64,000 nt of DNA. Origin: Candidatus Nitrosocosmicus franklandus. GTDB lineage: Archaea; Thermoproteota; Nitrososphaeria; Nitrososphaerales; Nitrososphaeraceae. Position 1 is the first letter of the stretch; each line of letters opens with the position of its first letter. The position numbers were made by a program, and so were the translations under genes. Shown piece by piece: positions 1 to 9,234 of this stretch. A model generated the notes under the pieces. The model was not told the origin of the DNA and searched no databases. It saw nothing but the letters and a program-made list of their open reading frames with translations. The DNA is taken from contig NZ_LR216287.1 in assembly GCF_900696045.1 (NCBI RefSeq), positions 1,302,001 to 1,366,000 on the forward strand, read 5' to 3'.

Positions 1-348
1 AACTGCAAGTTCACGAATAAGCCTCTTGCCTTCTTTTATCATTTCAGCGGCAAGAATAACTGCTGTTGTAGTTCCATCTCCAACTTTTTGTTCTTGTCTT
101 TCTGCAATTTCTACGATCATTCTAGCCACTGGATGGATGGCTCTTAGCGATAATAATATGGTAACACCATCATTAGATACGTGTCTATTCATTGATTGAT
201 CTATCAAAAGCTTATCAAGACCCTTTGGTCCCAATGTAGTTCTAACAGTATCTGCTACAGCCATTACGGCATTAGAATTAGATTCCAAAGCATTAAATTC
301 CACGTTTTCAGCAATTGGCTTCCAAACTCCAAAATTTTGTGAAGACAT
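1..348 (-). CDS. Thermosome (group II chaperonin) subunit, N-terminal part
   Basis: This is the first 116 codons of an archaeal thermosome subunit; the rest lies beyond the left edge of the window. The start is an ATG at 346-348. The translation shows the hallmark ATP-site motifs of group II chaperonins: TLGPKGLDK near residue 40, NDGVTIL near 58 and VGDGTTTAV near 90. The family forms double-ring ATP-dependent protein-folding complexes in the cytoplasm. It is downstream of ureC on the same strand with a 90-base gap, which is probably coincidental neighbourhood rather than a urea-specific operon. The paralogue (alpha, beta or gamma) cannot be told from this fragment. Confidence 0.93.
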   Translation of the reverse strand, partial: MSSQNFGVWKPIAENVEFNALESNSNAVMAVADTVRTTLGPKGLDKLLIDQSMNRHVSNDGVTILLSLRAIHPVARMIVEIAERQEQKVGDGTTTAVILAAEMIKEGKRLIRELAV

Positions 349-437
349 ATTTTTTAGATTTAAAGACCAGGAGATAAATGTATCAGATCAGAAAGTTGCA
401 AATAGAAAGTAGAAAGTAGAAAAAAGAGTGGCTGAAA

Positions 438-2165
438 TTACGCCATAAAGTATCTCTGTGCTAAGGTTAATTCCTTTGCGGGATCTACAGTAGCAATTTG
501 TCCATCAATCTTAACTTCATATGTCTCAGGATCGATCTTAATTTCTGGTGTCTTATCGTTCCACAGCATATCTTTCTTTCCGATGCTTCTACAATTGCTT
601 ACTGGCAATACAGTTTTTTCTAAACCTAATTTCTCGGGAACGCCTAGAGATATTGATTTCTTTGACATGAATGTAAATGATGTCTTCTTTACGGCACGTC
701 CCATGGCACCAAACATAGGTCTATAAAATACTGGTTCAGGTGTCGGGATAGAAGCATTTGGATCTCCCATTATAGACCAAGCAATAAATCCACCTTTAAA
801 GACCATTTTTGGTTTTGCTGCAAAGAATGGGGTGTTATACATTACGATATCAGCATATTTTCCTACCTCAAGCGAACCTAGATAATTAGAAACACCATGA
901 GTAATAGCTGGATTTATAGTTGTCTTTGCAATGTAGCGTTTGGCTCTTAAATTATCATTGTCTCCTTCTTCATCCTTTAGCTTTCCTTTCATCTTTTTCA
1001 TTTTATCTGCTGTTTGCCATGCGCGTATTACTACTTCGCCGATTCTACCCATAGCCTGACTATCAGAGGAGTACATGCTAAGAATTCCTTCATCATGTAA
1101 GACGTCTTCTGCTGCAATAGTTTCGGCTCTAATTCTTGAATCTGCAAATGCGACGTCCTCTGCAACTGCAGGATTAAGATGGTGGCAGAACATGAGCATA
1201 TCAAGGTGTTCATCAATTGTATTAACAGTAAATGGTCTGGTTGGATTGGTTGACGAAGGCAATACATTTGGTTCTGCTGCAATGGCCATGATATCTGGTG
1301 CGTGACCTCCACCAGCTCCTTCAGTATGATAAGTATGGACAGCTCGTCCATCAATTGCATTGACTGTATCCTCAAGAAATCCACATTCGTTTATTGAATC
1401 TGTATGGATTGCAACCTGAGTATCTGTTAAGTCTGCTGCACGAAGAGAGGCATCCAAAACCGCAGGCGTGGTTCCCCAATCTTCATGATCTTTTAATCCA
1501 CATGCACCTGCCTCAATTTGCTCCATTTGAGTGGCCAAAGAGGGATGAGAATCGTTACCTTTTCCTAAGAATCCCCAGTTCATAGGAGTATCTTCAACTG
1601 CCTCTAACATCCTACTAATATTAAATACACCCGGCGTACATGTAGTAGCATTGGTACCATCTGCAGGACCAGTACCACCACCTATCATGTTGCATATACC
1701 GTTACTAATGGCATCGAGATACTGCTGAGGTGAAATCATGTGTATGTGTGTATCAAAGTGCCCTGGTGTACAAATAGTATGCTCACCTGCTGTTGCCTCT
1801 GTACATGCTGATATTACAAGATTTCTATCGACATCATCCATTGTTAACGGATTTCCTGCTTTCCCTATGCCTGCAATTTTACCATCCTTGATACCGATAT
1901 CTCCCTTTACTATACCCAATACGGGATCTAAAACTACTGCATTTGTGATAACAAAGTCCAAAGCTCCAGCAGCATTGGTGACACCAGGAGTTTGAGCTAG
2001 GCCATCACGAATTGTTTTACCACCGCCAAAAACGCACTCATCTCCATGGGATATAAGATCTTTTTCAACCTCGATCATGAGATCAGTATCGCCTAATCGA
2101 ATCTTGTCTCCTTTAGTTGGACCATATAGGTCAGTATATTGTTTTTTAGTTAATTTTAGAACCAA
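438..2165 (-). CDS. ureC: Urease subunit alpha (catalytic subunit)
   Basis: The 575-residue product hydrolyses urea to ammonia and carbamate in the cytoplasm as part of the UreABC complex. Length matches the family (about 570). All nickel-site residues are present: His140 and His142 in DTHIH, the lysine to be carbamylated Lys225 in GLKDHEDWG, His254 in IHTD, His280 in YHTEG and Asp368 in SSDSQ. The mobile-flap Cys327-His328 pair lies in MFCHHL. It is the last gene of a ureA-ureB-ureC run, 12 bases after ureB, so the three are surely co-transcribed. Nickel-insertion genes (ureD/H, E, F, G) are not in this window and must be elsewhere if the enzyme is active. Confidence 0.98.
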   Translation of the reverse strand: MVLKLTKKQYTDLYGPTKGDKIRLGDTDLMIEVEKDLISHGDECVFGGGKTIRDGLAQTPGVTNAAGALDFVITNAVVLDPVLGIVKGDIGIKDGKIAGIGKAGNPLTMDDVDRNLVISACTEATAGEHTICTPGHFDTHIHMISPQQYLDAISNGICNMIGGGTGPADGTNATTCTPGVFNISRMLEAVEDTPMNWGFLGKGNDSHPSLATQMEQIEAGACGLKDHEDWGTTPAVLDASLRAADLTDTQVAIHTDSINECGFLEDTVNAIDGRAVHTYHTEGAGGGHAPDIMAIAAEPNVLPSSTNPTRPFTVNTIDEHLDMLMFCHHLNPAVAEDVAFADSRIRAETIAAEDVLHDEGILSMYSSDSQAMGRIGEVVIRAWQTADKMKKMKGKLKDEEGDNDNLRAKRYIAKTTINPAITHGVSNYLGSLEVGKYADIVMYNTPFFAAKPKMVFKGGFIAWSIMGDPNASIPTPEPVFYRPMFGAMGRAVKKTSFTFMSKKSISLGVPEKLGLEKTVLPVSNCRSIGKKDMLWNDKTPEIKIDPETYEVKIDGQIATVDPAKELTLAQRYFMA

Positions 2166-2177
2166 TTACATCCTCTC

Positions 2178-2555
2178 CTAATTATTACCCATTCCTTTAA
2201 AGCCATAGAACTTGGCTTTTTCAAATGCAGATTTTTTTATATTACCAGATTTCATACTTCCCATAGTTAATCCATTAAATCCAAAGCATACTCTTGAACC
2301 ACCTAATTCACAAAGCTCAACTTCTTTTGAATCACCGGGTTCAAATCGTATAGAAGTCCCGGCCGGGATGTTCAGCCTATAACCAAAGGTTTGTTCTCTT
2401 GGAAAATCGAGGACTTTATTTACTTCAAAAAAGTGCGTATGTGAACCAATCTGGGACGGTCTATCACCGGTATTTTTTACAGTAATCTTGATAGTCTTTC
2501 TGTTTTCATTGCATAGAACATCTCCTTCAGATAAAACATATTCTCCCGGTATCAT
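2178..2555 (-). CDS. ureB: Urease subunit beta
   Basis: A 125-residue small urease subunit of normal family length, starting at an ATG. The opening MIPGEY and the central blocks [11 protein letters not shown] and [16 protein letters not shown] are diagnostic of UreB, a beta-rich structural subunit that packs against UreC. The conserved ending with G-FNGL-MG is also present. It lies 71 bases downstream of ureA and 12 bases upstream of ureC, which supports one transcript. Nothing looks truncated or odd. Confidence 0.97.
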   Translation of the reverse strand: MIPGEYVLSEGDVLCNENRKTIKITVKNTGDRPSQIGSHTHFFEVNKVLDFPREQTFGYRLNIPAGTSIRFEPGDSKEVELCELGGSRVCFGFNGLTMGSMKSGNIKKSAFEKAKFYGFKGMGNN

Positions 2556-2626
2556 TGTAAATCAAAACCTCCATTTACAATCAATTTTGATATAAATCGG
2601 ATCGTCGTCATCATCTTCATTTCCAC

Positions 2627-2929
2627 CTATTGAATCGGATCATGAACAGTGACGAGCTTTGTACCGTCTGGAAACGTTGCTTCGGCTTGTACTGTATGAA
2701 TCATTTCAGGTACTCCTTCCATAACATCTGTTCTTTTTAAAATATTTCTCGCAGATGTCATTAATTCAGCTACAGATTTTCCTTCACGAGCGCCTTCTAC
2801 AATATAATTGGCTATATAAGCAACTGATTCTGGATAGTTTAGTTTTATTCCTTTGTTCTTTCTTCCCTCAGCGATTTGGGCAGCCGTCCAAATCATCATC
2901 TTTTCAATTTCTCTTGGAACTAACATCAT
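2627..2929 (-). CDS. ureA: Urease subunit gamma
   Basis: A 100-residue protein matching urease gamma in length and in the blocks [25 protein letters not shown] and [21 protein letters not shown]. The gamma chain is structural and helps assemble the UreABC trimer. It is first in the ureABC operon. Two adjacent ATG codons (residues 1 and 2) are possible starts; the second gives the more usual MLVPRE beginning. A TATA-like element and a perfect palindrome lie upstream and are listed separately. Confidence 0.97.
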   Translation of the reverse strand: MMLVPREIEKMMIWTAAQIAEGRKNKGIKLNYPESVAYIANYIVEGAREGKSVAELMTSARNILKRTDVMEGVPEMIHTVQAEATFPDGTKLVTVHDPIQ

Positions 2930-2960
2930 GTTTAATTCACATATAACAAACGTAGTGAAT

Positions 2961-2970
2961 TATTTTAAAA
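2961..2970 (-). promoter_or_regulatory. Candidate TATA box for ureABC
   Basis: On the minus strand the sequence reads TTTTAAAATA, 32-41 bases before the ureA start codon. Spacing and composition suit an archaeal TATA box serving a short-leader transcript. This is inferred from position and composition only. Confidence 0.4.
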
Positions 2971-3019
2971 TTCAAAATAATAATCAATATATATGAACAA
3001 TTACAATTCCAATTTTGAT

Positions 3020-3037
3020 TTAGTCGACGTCGACTAA
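3020..3037. repeat. 18-bp perfect palindrome upstream of ureA
   Basis: TTAGTCGACGTCGACTAA is identical to its reverse complement. It sits 91 bases upstream of the ureA start and 10 bases past the end of the gene at 3047-3625. Shorter palindromes with the same AGTCGACT core occur at 14813-14824 and near 34711. It may be an operator for ureABC; its distance upstream of the TATA-like box suits an activator site better than a blocking repressor site. It could also be a transcript-end hairpin for the upstream gene. Confidence 0.45.
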
Positions 3038-3046
3038 TTCGTTAAT

Positions 3047-3625
3047 TTACTTAGCTGCGATTTTAACAGGTAAACACATCTTTAACCAATATAATATTTT
3101 TTCATATTTGCCATTCTTGCCCGTGGGGAGAATCAATTCATATTTTTTTTCTTTTGTATGAATTATCAATACATTTTCCCTTATTGCAGTTCCGAGCATA
3201 TTTGAAACCAAAGTTTTCGTGTCAGGATATAATACAAATTTTGTAATATCTTTGTAAGGTATTGAAGTTTCCTCCTGCGAATGTTGACTGTCTTTTAAAA
3301 CAGAGGAATCCTTTTTCTTAATATCAGAATATTCGATCTTTTTTGACAACACAAAGTAAAGGTAGGGTCCAAGTCCAGCACCAAAACCAGGATCAGTTAG
3401 TTTGCGAATAAAGCTTTTCCTCATCAAAATAATTCTACTTGGAGTAAATGTAAGAAGGTAATCTACCTTCATAGGTTTTTGTTTCACATATCCAGAAAGC
3501 CTTAATACGATAGGCTCTATATCACGCTCTTTCATCAAATCATAAAACATTTTGATTTTTTGTGTATCAGAAACAGTGGGATTGGATCTAATCTTAGCTA
3601 AATCTACCTCGATGTCAGACAACAT
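3047..3625 (-). CDS. Conserved unknown protein next to urease genes
   Basis: A 192-residue protein with no signal peptide or membrane helix. The N-terminal third is helical and charged. The rest alternates short hydrophobic strands (YLLTFTPSRIILM, ITKFVLYPDTKTLVSNML, ENVLIIHTKEKKYELILP), which resembles a duplicated PH-like beta fold; this is a guess from pattern only. It precedes ureA on the same strand with a gap of 117 bases, and follows the urea-channel gene. No function can be assigned. Confidence 0.75.
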   Translation of the reverse strand: MLSDIEVDLAKIRSNPTVSDTQKIKMFYDLMKERDIEPIVLRLSGYVKQKPMKVDYLLTFTPSRIILMRKSFIRKLTDPGFGAGLGPYLYFVLSKKIEYSDIKKKDSSVLKDSQHSQEETSIPYKDITKFVLYPDTKTLVSNMLGTAIRENVLIIHTKEKKYELILPTGKNGKYEKILYWLKMCLPVKIAAK

Positions 3626-3799
3626 TGTAAGTTAATTTGTGAGAAATATTACTTTAATTGAAAAGATATAGTATAAACACAATAGATCAGGATCGGAATA
3701 AAAGTGAATTTGTTTGTGGATTGATGTGGTTACTTTAATTCATCAATGACTAAATAAAAAGTGAATTGATTTTGGATTCCCCTTGGATGGGGACCAAGT

Positions 3800-3917
3800 A
3801 GGCCTAGACCAACCGAGTCCTGCAGGAATATTGGTGAATCCGTAGATTGCTATTAACCAGGCCTAGACCAACCGAGTCCTGCAGGAATATTGGTGAATCC
3901 GTATATTGCTATTAACC
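3800..3917. repeat. 59-bp tandem direct duplication at the 3' end of the urea transporter gene
   Basis: Two abutting copies, 3800-3858 and 3859-3917, differ at only one base (G3845 versus T3904). Because 59 is not a multiple of three, the second reading of the unit is in a new frame. The stop codon of the transporter gene (3853-3855) lies inside the outer copy. The duplication therefore replaced the original C-terminus with a short SRPG ending. Confidence 0.95.
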
Positions 3918-4983
3918 ACACCCACGCGGTAAATACAAAGGGTCCGGTAAGTGCAGGTAGTCCCCATTGGCCAAAGAACCGTTGAAGTGCAGGCATCACG
4001 ACTACAGAACAAGCAACGGTAGCAAGTACAGCCATTAAGAAAGTTTGCCATGTGAGAGGTATAAAGCTGGTTAATGCAATCATCACCAATACTTGATTAA
4101 AACCATGTAAACCAATCCTCGTTTCTTGTGTGGGTAATTTCATCAATATGGATAGTGCTGCACCGATTGCAGAGCCTATAAAAGCCATGAGACCAGCAAG
4201 ATATAAAGGCGAAAATTCATTCCACTGTGAAGTATACGCGTTCGTAAACCAAGGCCTATCCTGAACACCAGTTATAAGTGGCGCTAATTCAAAAGCTAAA
4301 GTAAGTCCTACAACCCAAAATATACCAGTCTTCCAGTTCTCAACAAAAGTAACTTGAGATACACCATTGAGAGTAGCTTTGATAAACTCTTTAGCCGTCC
4401 ATTTGAAGTTTTCATCTTTTAGTTGAACCGGATTATCACTTCCTGCAATTTTTTCTTCTTTAACTTGAGGAACTTCTGGCCAAATGTCATGTCCATATCG
4501 CTTACTAGCATACATCATTGCCCAAGTAGTAAAGATAAATGATGATGTAAACCCAGGAATGGCAACAGAATTTGCTATTCCACCGTCTAGATCTGGACTA
4601 AATATATCTCCCATAAGATGTGCAAAAGTCATCCAAACAACCGCGGTGACAGCTGCTCCGAAAATCGAAATAGTCAGTGTCGCTCTATTAGCTTTTACAA
4701 AAGGTCCTGACCAAAAGGCCATTCCAGTTAAGATGGAGTTATATCCAAACAGACCGAATGTGACTAGCCCGAAATCGGCACCTAACAATATTGCCATTCC
4801 TGCTCCAATCAACCCAGCGGCCACCATCATGACTCCAGCTTTTCGAGAAGCTAATAGCACTCCTGCAAGGATAAAAATACCAGTTACTGGTGAAGCTATT
4901 AGAGGAACTTGAGATATGCCATTAAACAGGATATAGAAAAAATCCAGAATTGGATCTCCTGACGTAAATGTGGGTATGCCCAT
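3853..4983 (-). CDS. Urea transporter, UT (SLC14-like) channel family
   Basis: A 376-residue polytopic membrane protein with the two-fold repeated architecture of UT urea channels: NGISQVPL near the start and NGVSQVTF in the second half, GLFGYNSILTGMAFW and GLHGFNQVLVMIAL as the paired pore helices, and LPALTGPFVF near the C-terminus. The family lets urea cross the membrane passively. It stands between the urease genes and a DUR3-like symporter, all on one strand, so it very likely feeds urease. The 3' end is rearranged: a 59-bp tandem duplication changes the frame after GLGWSRP and gives an early stop, whereas without it the reading frame would run on for about 18 more residues. The start is an ATG. 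Confidence 0.93.
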   Translation of the reverse strand: MGIPTFTSGDPILDFFYILFNGISQVPLIASPVTGIFILAGVLLASRKAGVMMVAAGLIGAGMAILLGADFGLVTFGLFGYNSILTGMAFWSGPFVKANRATLTISIFGAAVTAVVWMTFAHLMGDIFSPDLDGGIANSVAIPGFTSSFIFTTWAMMYASKRYGHDIWPEVPQVKEEKIAGSDNPVQLKDENFKWTAKEFIKATLNGVSQVTFVENWKTGIFWVVGLTLAFELAPLITGVQDRPWFTNAYTSQWNEFSPLYLAGLMAFIGSAIGAALSILMKLPTQETRIGLHGFNQVLVMIALTSFIPLTWQTFLMAVLATVACSVVVMPALQRFFGQWGLPALTGPFVFTAWVWLIAIYGFTNIPAGLGWSRPG

Positions 4984-5063
4984 AGAAGGAATCTGTACAG
5001 GTATTGTTTAACAATTTGTATTGAATATCAGTTTATTAATATAGAACACTTGATGAAATTGAA

Positions 5064-7412
5064 TTAATTTAGCAACAATACAGGCTTATTTGATTTGGAC
5101 AATATTTTTCTCGTTATATGACCAAAGTCGCCGGCATGTCCTAATCCGCGCATTCCCAAAACGATTATATCTACATTAAGATCATGAGCAGTTTTGATAA
5201 TTCTATTTGCTGGGTCTCCGACTTTTACTATTCTTTCACATCGCCTTGAATTCTTTATAAGAATACTTGATAATATTAGCCGTCCTTCTTTTTCAACTCT
5301 CTTTAATAGCTCTGTGTCGTATTCAGTATTCTCTTCCGAATCATCGGACCATTCAATAACGTATAAAGCGTATATTATGGAATCCGACTTAAAAAAGTGA
5401 GTAGCATAATCCAATGCCCTTATGGAGGGCATCGAACCATCTACAGCTACGAGAATTCGTTTGTAATTTGTACCAGTAGAATTTTCCAAAGTAGAATTTA
5501 CGGTGCTATGGGGAGAAGATAGTAGCATACCTCTATTGGTTCTGAATATAACCTTAGACCTAAGAAGGATTGCAAGATTTGACAGGACCGTTGAAATTTC
5601 TCTTTTAGATTCAATAAGTGGTTTAAAGATGAGAAAACAAGCAGCTGCCACGGTCCAAATTATACTTAGCAATATCCAAAATAAGAAAAAGTCAAAAGAA
5701 AAAACATATCCTGAAAAAAACAAAGGTAAAGGCCAAATTATAACTAATACGAGGGTAAATATGATACCGTACTTGTATCCAAATAATGTTCTCTTTTTTA
5801 AGAGCGTCTCATCGTTATCCTCCTTGATTAATGACCTGACCCTTTCATCTACAACCACAATTCGTTGTTTTGTAATATTAAAATTAAAGTTGTCAGGTTT
5901 GATCAAACTACCCAAAATTACAAAGGCAAAACCAGTTATAAAAGATGTCAGATTACCTAATAGAAGTGGAATATCATGGCTGGTAGACGAGACAGAAATG
6001 TCCCCATACAGAGTATATGCCGAAAAAAACCATACAAAAATACCAGCTAAAAGGCCAAATAGTGCAGAAAGAGATGCAGAGGTTTTGTTGGTTTTTTTCC
6101 ATATTAAAGATAATGAAATAGGCCCAACCGCAGAGCCAATTAAAATGCCCATTGACAGGTAGATGTATTGTAAATTCAGTCCCATGGAAAATAGGGAGAG
6201 GGAGAGAAATCCTATCCCAAACCCAAACGCTAAGACTGAATATTTTGATACCCGCATTAATTGTCTACCAGAAGCAGATGGTTTGAAATAGGTTCGATAT
6301 ACATCAAAGGTAAATAATGAAGAGAATGCAACAAGCTCCGCTGACCCCGCGCATGTCACTGCAGTAAAAAGCATGGTCAGTATAAGTATCGCGCCGACCT
6401 CTCCAAGGAGTGTGGAGATGGTTATAGGAGCAACCAAACCATGGCTAACTTCAGATGATGAGAGGTCCAAATGCAATGCGATCCCTGCAAGTCCTATAGA
6501 CGTTGCAAGAACAAACGGGATAGCAAACCAAACCAATCCGCCAATAAAAAATCCCTTAATAAGAGATTTGGGACGAGAAGCAATGGCTCTCTGCCAGAAA
6601 GCCTGGCCAACAAAAACAGTTCCAAAATTTCCAATTATATTAATTATCCCAAAAATAAGGGCGCCGATTGAAGCTAAAGTAAGGAAGGAGCCTCCCGAGT
6701 TGCCCTCTACGGGATTAATTACGCTTGCCAATTGCAGACTCTCAAACAATCCTGTAATTCCGCCTATCTGTGGATTAAAGAAATATATGCTCGTTACTAG
6801 TACTAGTATTACAGCAAAAATCAGAGAAGTGTTTAGATAGTCTGCAAAGAAAGTAGCCTTCAAACCTCCAAAGTATGTGTATATCATAATACTCAAAGGA
6901 ATCACAAAACAAGCTATTGTAATATCGATTCCAGTTAAAGTATTCAAGGCTACAGCACCTCCCAAAACGAGCATGGCAGTCACAATAAAATTGGCCAGCA
7001 GTGCAAAAAGCAAAAATACCTTATGACCAAACTTTCCCAATCTAAGATATAGAAATTCTGTAAAAGTATGAGAGAATGGTGCCCTTTTTTTCAACTCCAA
7101 GGCAATTACAGCAAAAAGAATTAGCTGGATACTCGCTCCTGCTGCATACCAAAAAGGTCCACCAATCCCGTACTTGTAAGCAACGGTGGACGATTCTAAA
7201 AGGGTAGCAGCCCAAATCCAAGCAGAAATAATAGATGATGCTAATAAACCACTCTTGATATTTCTCCCAGCTGTAGAAAACCACTCGTATGTCTTTCTTG
7301 TCCCAAGCCATTTGGTATCTACAAAAATAAGCAATAATACTAGCACCGTCATTATCAAACCACCCCCAATAAAGATCAGATAACCAATTTCTTGGGGTAA
7401 TATGAATGACAA
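5064..7412 (-). CDS. DUR3-like urea/solute:sodium symporter with C-terminal USP domain
   Basis: The 782-residue protein combines two parts. Residues 1 to about 560 are a sodium:solute symporter with many hydrophobic helices. The stretch STAGRNIKSGLLAS followed by SAWIWAATLLESS and GIGGPFWYAAGA is typical of the DUR3 urea/polyamine branch. After two further hydrophobic segments, residues of about 640-782 form a universal stress protein domain beginning KRILVAVDGSMPSIRALD and ending with the nucleotide-binding GMRGLGHAGDFG loop. Active urea uptake is inferred from family resemblance and from the position beside ureABC and a urea channel. The USP tail may sense nucleotide state and gate transport. 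It is divergent from an Lrp-like regulator. Confidence 0.9.
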   Translation of the reverse strand: MSFILPQEIGYLIFIGGGLIMTVLVLLLIFVDTKWLGTRKTYEWFSTAGRNIKSGLLASSIISAWIWAATLLESSTVAYKYGIGGPFWYAAGASIQLILFAVIALELKKRAPFSHTFTEFLYLRLGKFGHKVFLLFALLANFIVTAMLVLGGAVALNTLTGIDITIACFVIPLSIMIYTYFGGLKATFFADYLNTSLIFAVILVLVTSIYFFNPQIGGITGLFESLQLASVINPVEGNSGGSFLTLASIGALIFGIINIIGNFGTVFVGQAFWQRAIASRPKSLIKGFFIGGLVWFAIPFVLATSIGLAGIALHLDLSSSEVSHGLVAPITISTLLGEVGAILILTMLFTAVTCAGSAELVAFSSLFTFDVYRTYFKPSASGRQLMRVSKYSVLAFGFGIGFLSLSLFSMGLNLQYIYLSMGILIGSAVGPISLSLIWKKTNKTSASLSALFGLLAGIFVWFFSAYTLYGDISVSSTSHDIPLLLGNLTSFITGFAFVILGSLIKPDNFNFNITKQRIVVVDERVRSLIKEDNDETLLKKRTLFGYKYGIIFTLVLVIIWPLPLFFSGYVFSFDFFLFWILLSIIWTVAAACFLIFKPLIESKREISTVLSNLAILLRSKVIFRTNRGMLLSSPHSTVNSTLENSTGTNYKRILVAVDGSMPSIRALDYATHFFKSDSIIYALYVIEWSDDSEENTEYDTELLKRVEKEGRLILSSILIKNSRRCERIVKVGDPANRIIKTAHDLNVDIIVLGMRGLGHAGDFGHITRKILSKSNKPVLLLN

Positions 7413-7430
7413 TTGTAAGTTAAAGTTAAA

Positions 7431-7443
7431 TTGATTTATTTAA
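7431..7443 (-). promoter_or_regulatory. Candidate TATA box for the DUR3-like gene
   Basis: On the minus strand TTAAATAAATCAA lies 19-31 bases before the start codon at 7412. The spacing suits an archaeal leaderless or short-leader transcript. Confidence 0.4.
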
Positions 7444-7542
7444 GTTAATCTTGATTCTTAGGTCAATATCGGCAGAAAGGGATTTTTCTATAGCATCATG
7501 TACAAAACAGGCTACAATTACCTCGAAATTAAAGTTCTAAAC

Positions 7543-7551
7543 TATATATAA
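7543..7551 (+). promoter_or_regulatory. Candidate TATA box for the Lrp-like regulator gene
   Basis: TATATATAA ends 29 bases before the ATG at 7581. It is about 100 bases from the divergent TATA-like box of the symporter gene, so both promoters share one short control region. Confidence 0.45.
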
Positions 7552-7580
7552 TTTGATATTAATTTTGTAATATTAAACCA

Positions 7581-8120
7581 ATGATAGATTTAGTTGACGA
7601 GTTGATTCTTTCTGCTTTGAGTAAAGACGCCAGGCAGGACTTGAACGAAATCTGGGATTTTTTAAGAAATTATGGTCATAATTTAAGTCTAGAGGAAATT
7701 GATTCGCGTATTAAAACACTTGAAGACGAAAAGATAATATCAAGATACACAATATCTATAGATACTAAAAAGGTTAGTCATAAGATAATTAGAGTTGTTT
7801 TAGTTACTTTTAGGCCTTCTCAGCATCTAAGAAGCAGAGTTGAGGGATTAAAGAAATATCTTGAAGATGCTCCTTTTGTATTGTTTTCAGGAAGAACGAG
7901 GGGAGGATATGATTGGATCACCATCCAAGTGTTTGCGTCTCCAGAAGTTGCAGATGAGGAGAGCGACATTTATAGAAATTTGTTTGGAGATATCATTCAG
8001 ACTTATGAGGTATATGACTTTTCTCCTCTAAAGGAACCTACTCTTAATGCATTCACCCATACCGAAAAAGAATACAAAAAGTTCCTAAATGAATGGATGC
8101 CACCATTCATTGGACGGTAG
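7581..8120 (+). CDS. Lrp/AsnC-like transcriptional regulator
   Basis: A 179-residue protein opening with the AsnC-type helix-turn-helix pattern (DELILSALSKDARQDLNEI... then SRIKTLEDEKIISRYTI). An alpha/beta half follows that fits a ligand-sensing RAM-like domain (IRVVLVTFRP, GGYDWITIQVF). It is encoded divergently from the DUR3-like symporter, with only 168 bases between start codons. That arrangement is common for a regulator of its neighbour, so control of urea uptake genes is a reasonable inference. The ligand cannot be read from sequence. It could instead act globally. Confidence 0.82.
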   Translation: MIDLVDELILSALSKDARQDLNEIWDFLRNYGHNLSLEEIDSRIKTLEDEKIISRYTISIDTKKVSHKIIRVVLVTFRPSQHLRSRVEGLKKYLEDAPFVLFSGRTRGGYDWITIQVFASPEVADEESDIYRNLFGDIIQTYEVYDFSPLKEPTLNAFTHTEKEYKKFLNEWMPPFIGR

Positions 8121-8177
8121 CCAACTAACCAATTAATTATAAATTGATCTAGATTATTGAATCGATTAACAGCAAAT

Positions 8178-9077
8178 TTAACCTTTCAAGTGTTTTGTTG
8201 TTTTATTAATTTTAATATTTTTGAATCTAATCGTGTCGTCTATTAAGGAGTGAATTTTAAGTCTCATATCCATCAGAAAACTTATGACATCAGTACTTTG
8301 TTCTGGTTCAAAGTTCAGTTGCACCTCCTCTATGATGCTATCTATCCTAGCAAGAGTTATTTTTAGTGCTAGGGTTGTTTTTTTAGTTATTTTTAAAGTT
8401 TTAATGTTCTTAAGATTAATATTTTCGTTAGCAATTAATTCCAGATCATCCCCTGAAAGCCCCTTTTTAGAAAATACTGACTTTACCTCTCTAATTTGTC
8501 GTACTGTCAATTCATTTTCTATAATATGATCGGCAAATTGGAGAATGTTACCTGAAGAAAGAGTTGTTAATTCAAGCGCTTGACTTACGCTTAGTTTGTT
8601 TAGCATGATTTTTTCCTTGATATCCTGAGGAAGTTTGAGTAATTGAATTCTATGAGAAACATATTCCTCACTTTTTCCTATTTTCTTGGCCAGTTCAGTA
8701 ACACCCCCCCAGCCTAGATCTTGCACATATTTTCTAAAGGCCTCAGCTTCCTCTAGCACACTCATAGATTTTCGCTGAATATTTTCAGTTAATTGAATTT
8801 CAAATGCCTGTTTGTCATTCATTTCCCGAATCTTGCACGGGATATGTCGCCACCTGAGAGATTTGCACGCATAGAATCGACGATGGCCAGCAACTATTTC
8901 AAAATTATTCTGATAAGGGCGTATCAGAATAGGTTGAAGTAGTCCATGTTCTTTGATACTCGAAATGAGTGATTCTACCTCTTGATAATCATTAAATTTA
9001 TCTCTAATAGAAAACTGTGAGGGTCGAATCATCTTAATCTCTATATGTTCTACGATACTAGTATCAAATACATGCAT
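8178..9077 (-). CDS. parB: ParB/Spo0J-like partition protein (orphan)
   Basis: A 299-residue ParB-family protein. Residues of about 14-105 carry the N-terminal CTPase/nuclease-like domain: SIKEHGLLQPILIRP, IVAGHRRFYACKSLRWRHIPC (family usually GERR) and ENIQRKSMSVLEEAEAF. A helix-turn-helix region follows (KKIGKSEEYVSHRIQLLKLP), then a charged C-terminal part rich in Lys and Ile. Family members bind centromere-like sites and load on DNA; some archaeal ones are nucleoid or regulatory proteins. No parA-like gene is adjacent. An inverted repeat and a repeated TATACATT motif sit upstream and may be its own site. Confidence 0.88.
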   Translation of the reverse strand: MHVFDTSIVEHIEIKMIRPSQFSIRDKFNDYQEVESLISSIKEHGLLQPILIRPYQNNFEIVAGHRRFYACKSLRWRHIPCKIREMNDKQAFEIQLTENIQRKSMSVLEEAEAFRKYVQDLGWGGVTELAKKIGKSEEYVSHRIQLLKLPQDIKEKIMLNKLSVSQALELTTLSSGNILQFADHIIENELTVRQIREVKSVFSKKGLSGDDLELIANENINLKNIKTLKITKKTTLALKITLARIDSIIEEVQLNFEPEQSTDVISFLMDMRLKIHSLIDDTIRFKNIKINKTTKHLKG

Positions 9078-9203
9078 AAAAATTAATAAGTACGCTTATA
9101 CTTATACATTTTTGTTTTTATCGATTGAACATAAATATTTAGATAACTTTTTTGTAAGATTATATAAATTATCATGCAAAATAGATAATTTAATAAATTT
9201 CTT

Positions 9204-9234
9204 AAAAACAAGCATACTATACATTCTTGTTTTT
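9204..9234. repeat. Inverted repeat between parB and a USP gene
   Basis: Nine-base arms AAAAACAAG (9204-9212) and CTTGTTTTT (9226-9234) flank 13 bases containing TATACATT. A near-copy of the right half, TTATACATTTTTGTTTTTA, occurs at 9102-9120, only 25 bases before the parB start. The repeated arrangement in the divergent region suggests a protein-binding site, possibly for ParB autoregulation; this is inference. Confidence 0.45.

Noticed and set aside
1075-1995. Plus-strand open frames inside ureC
   Set aside because: They are antisense shadows of a very well conserved gene.
2340-2360. tRNA-like GGGTTCAAATC string
   Set aside because: It lies inside ureB in frame and no cloverleaf can be built around it.
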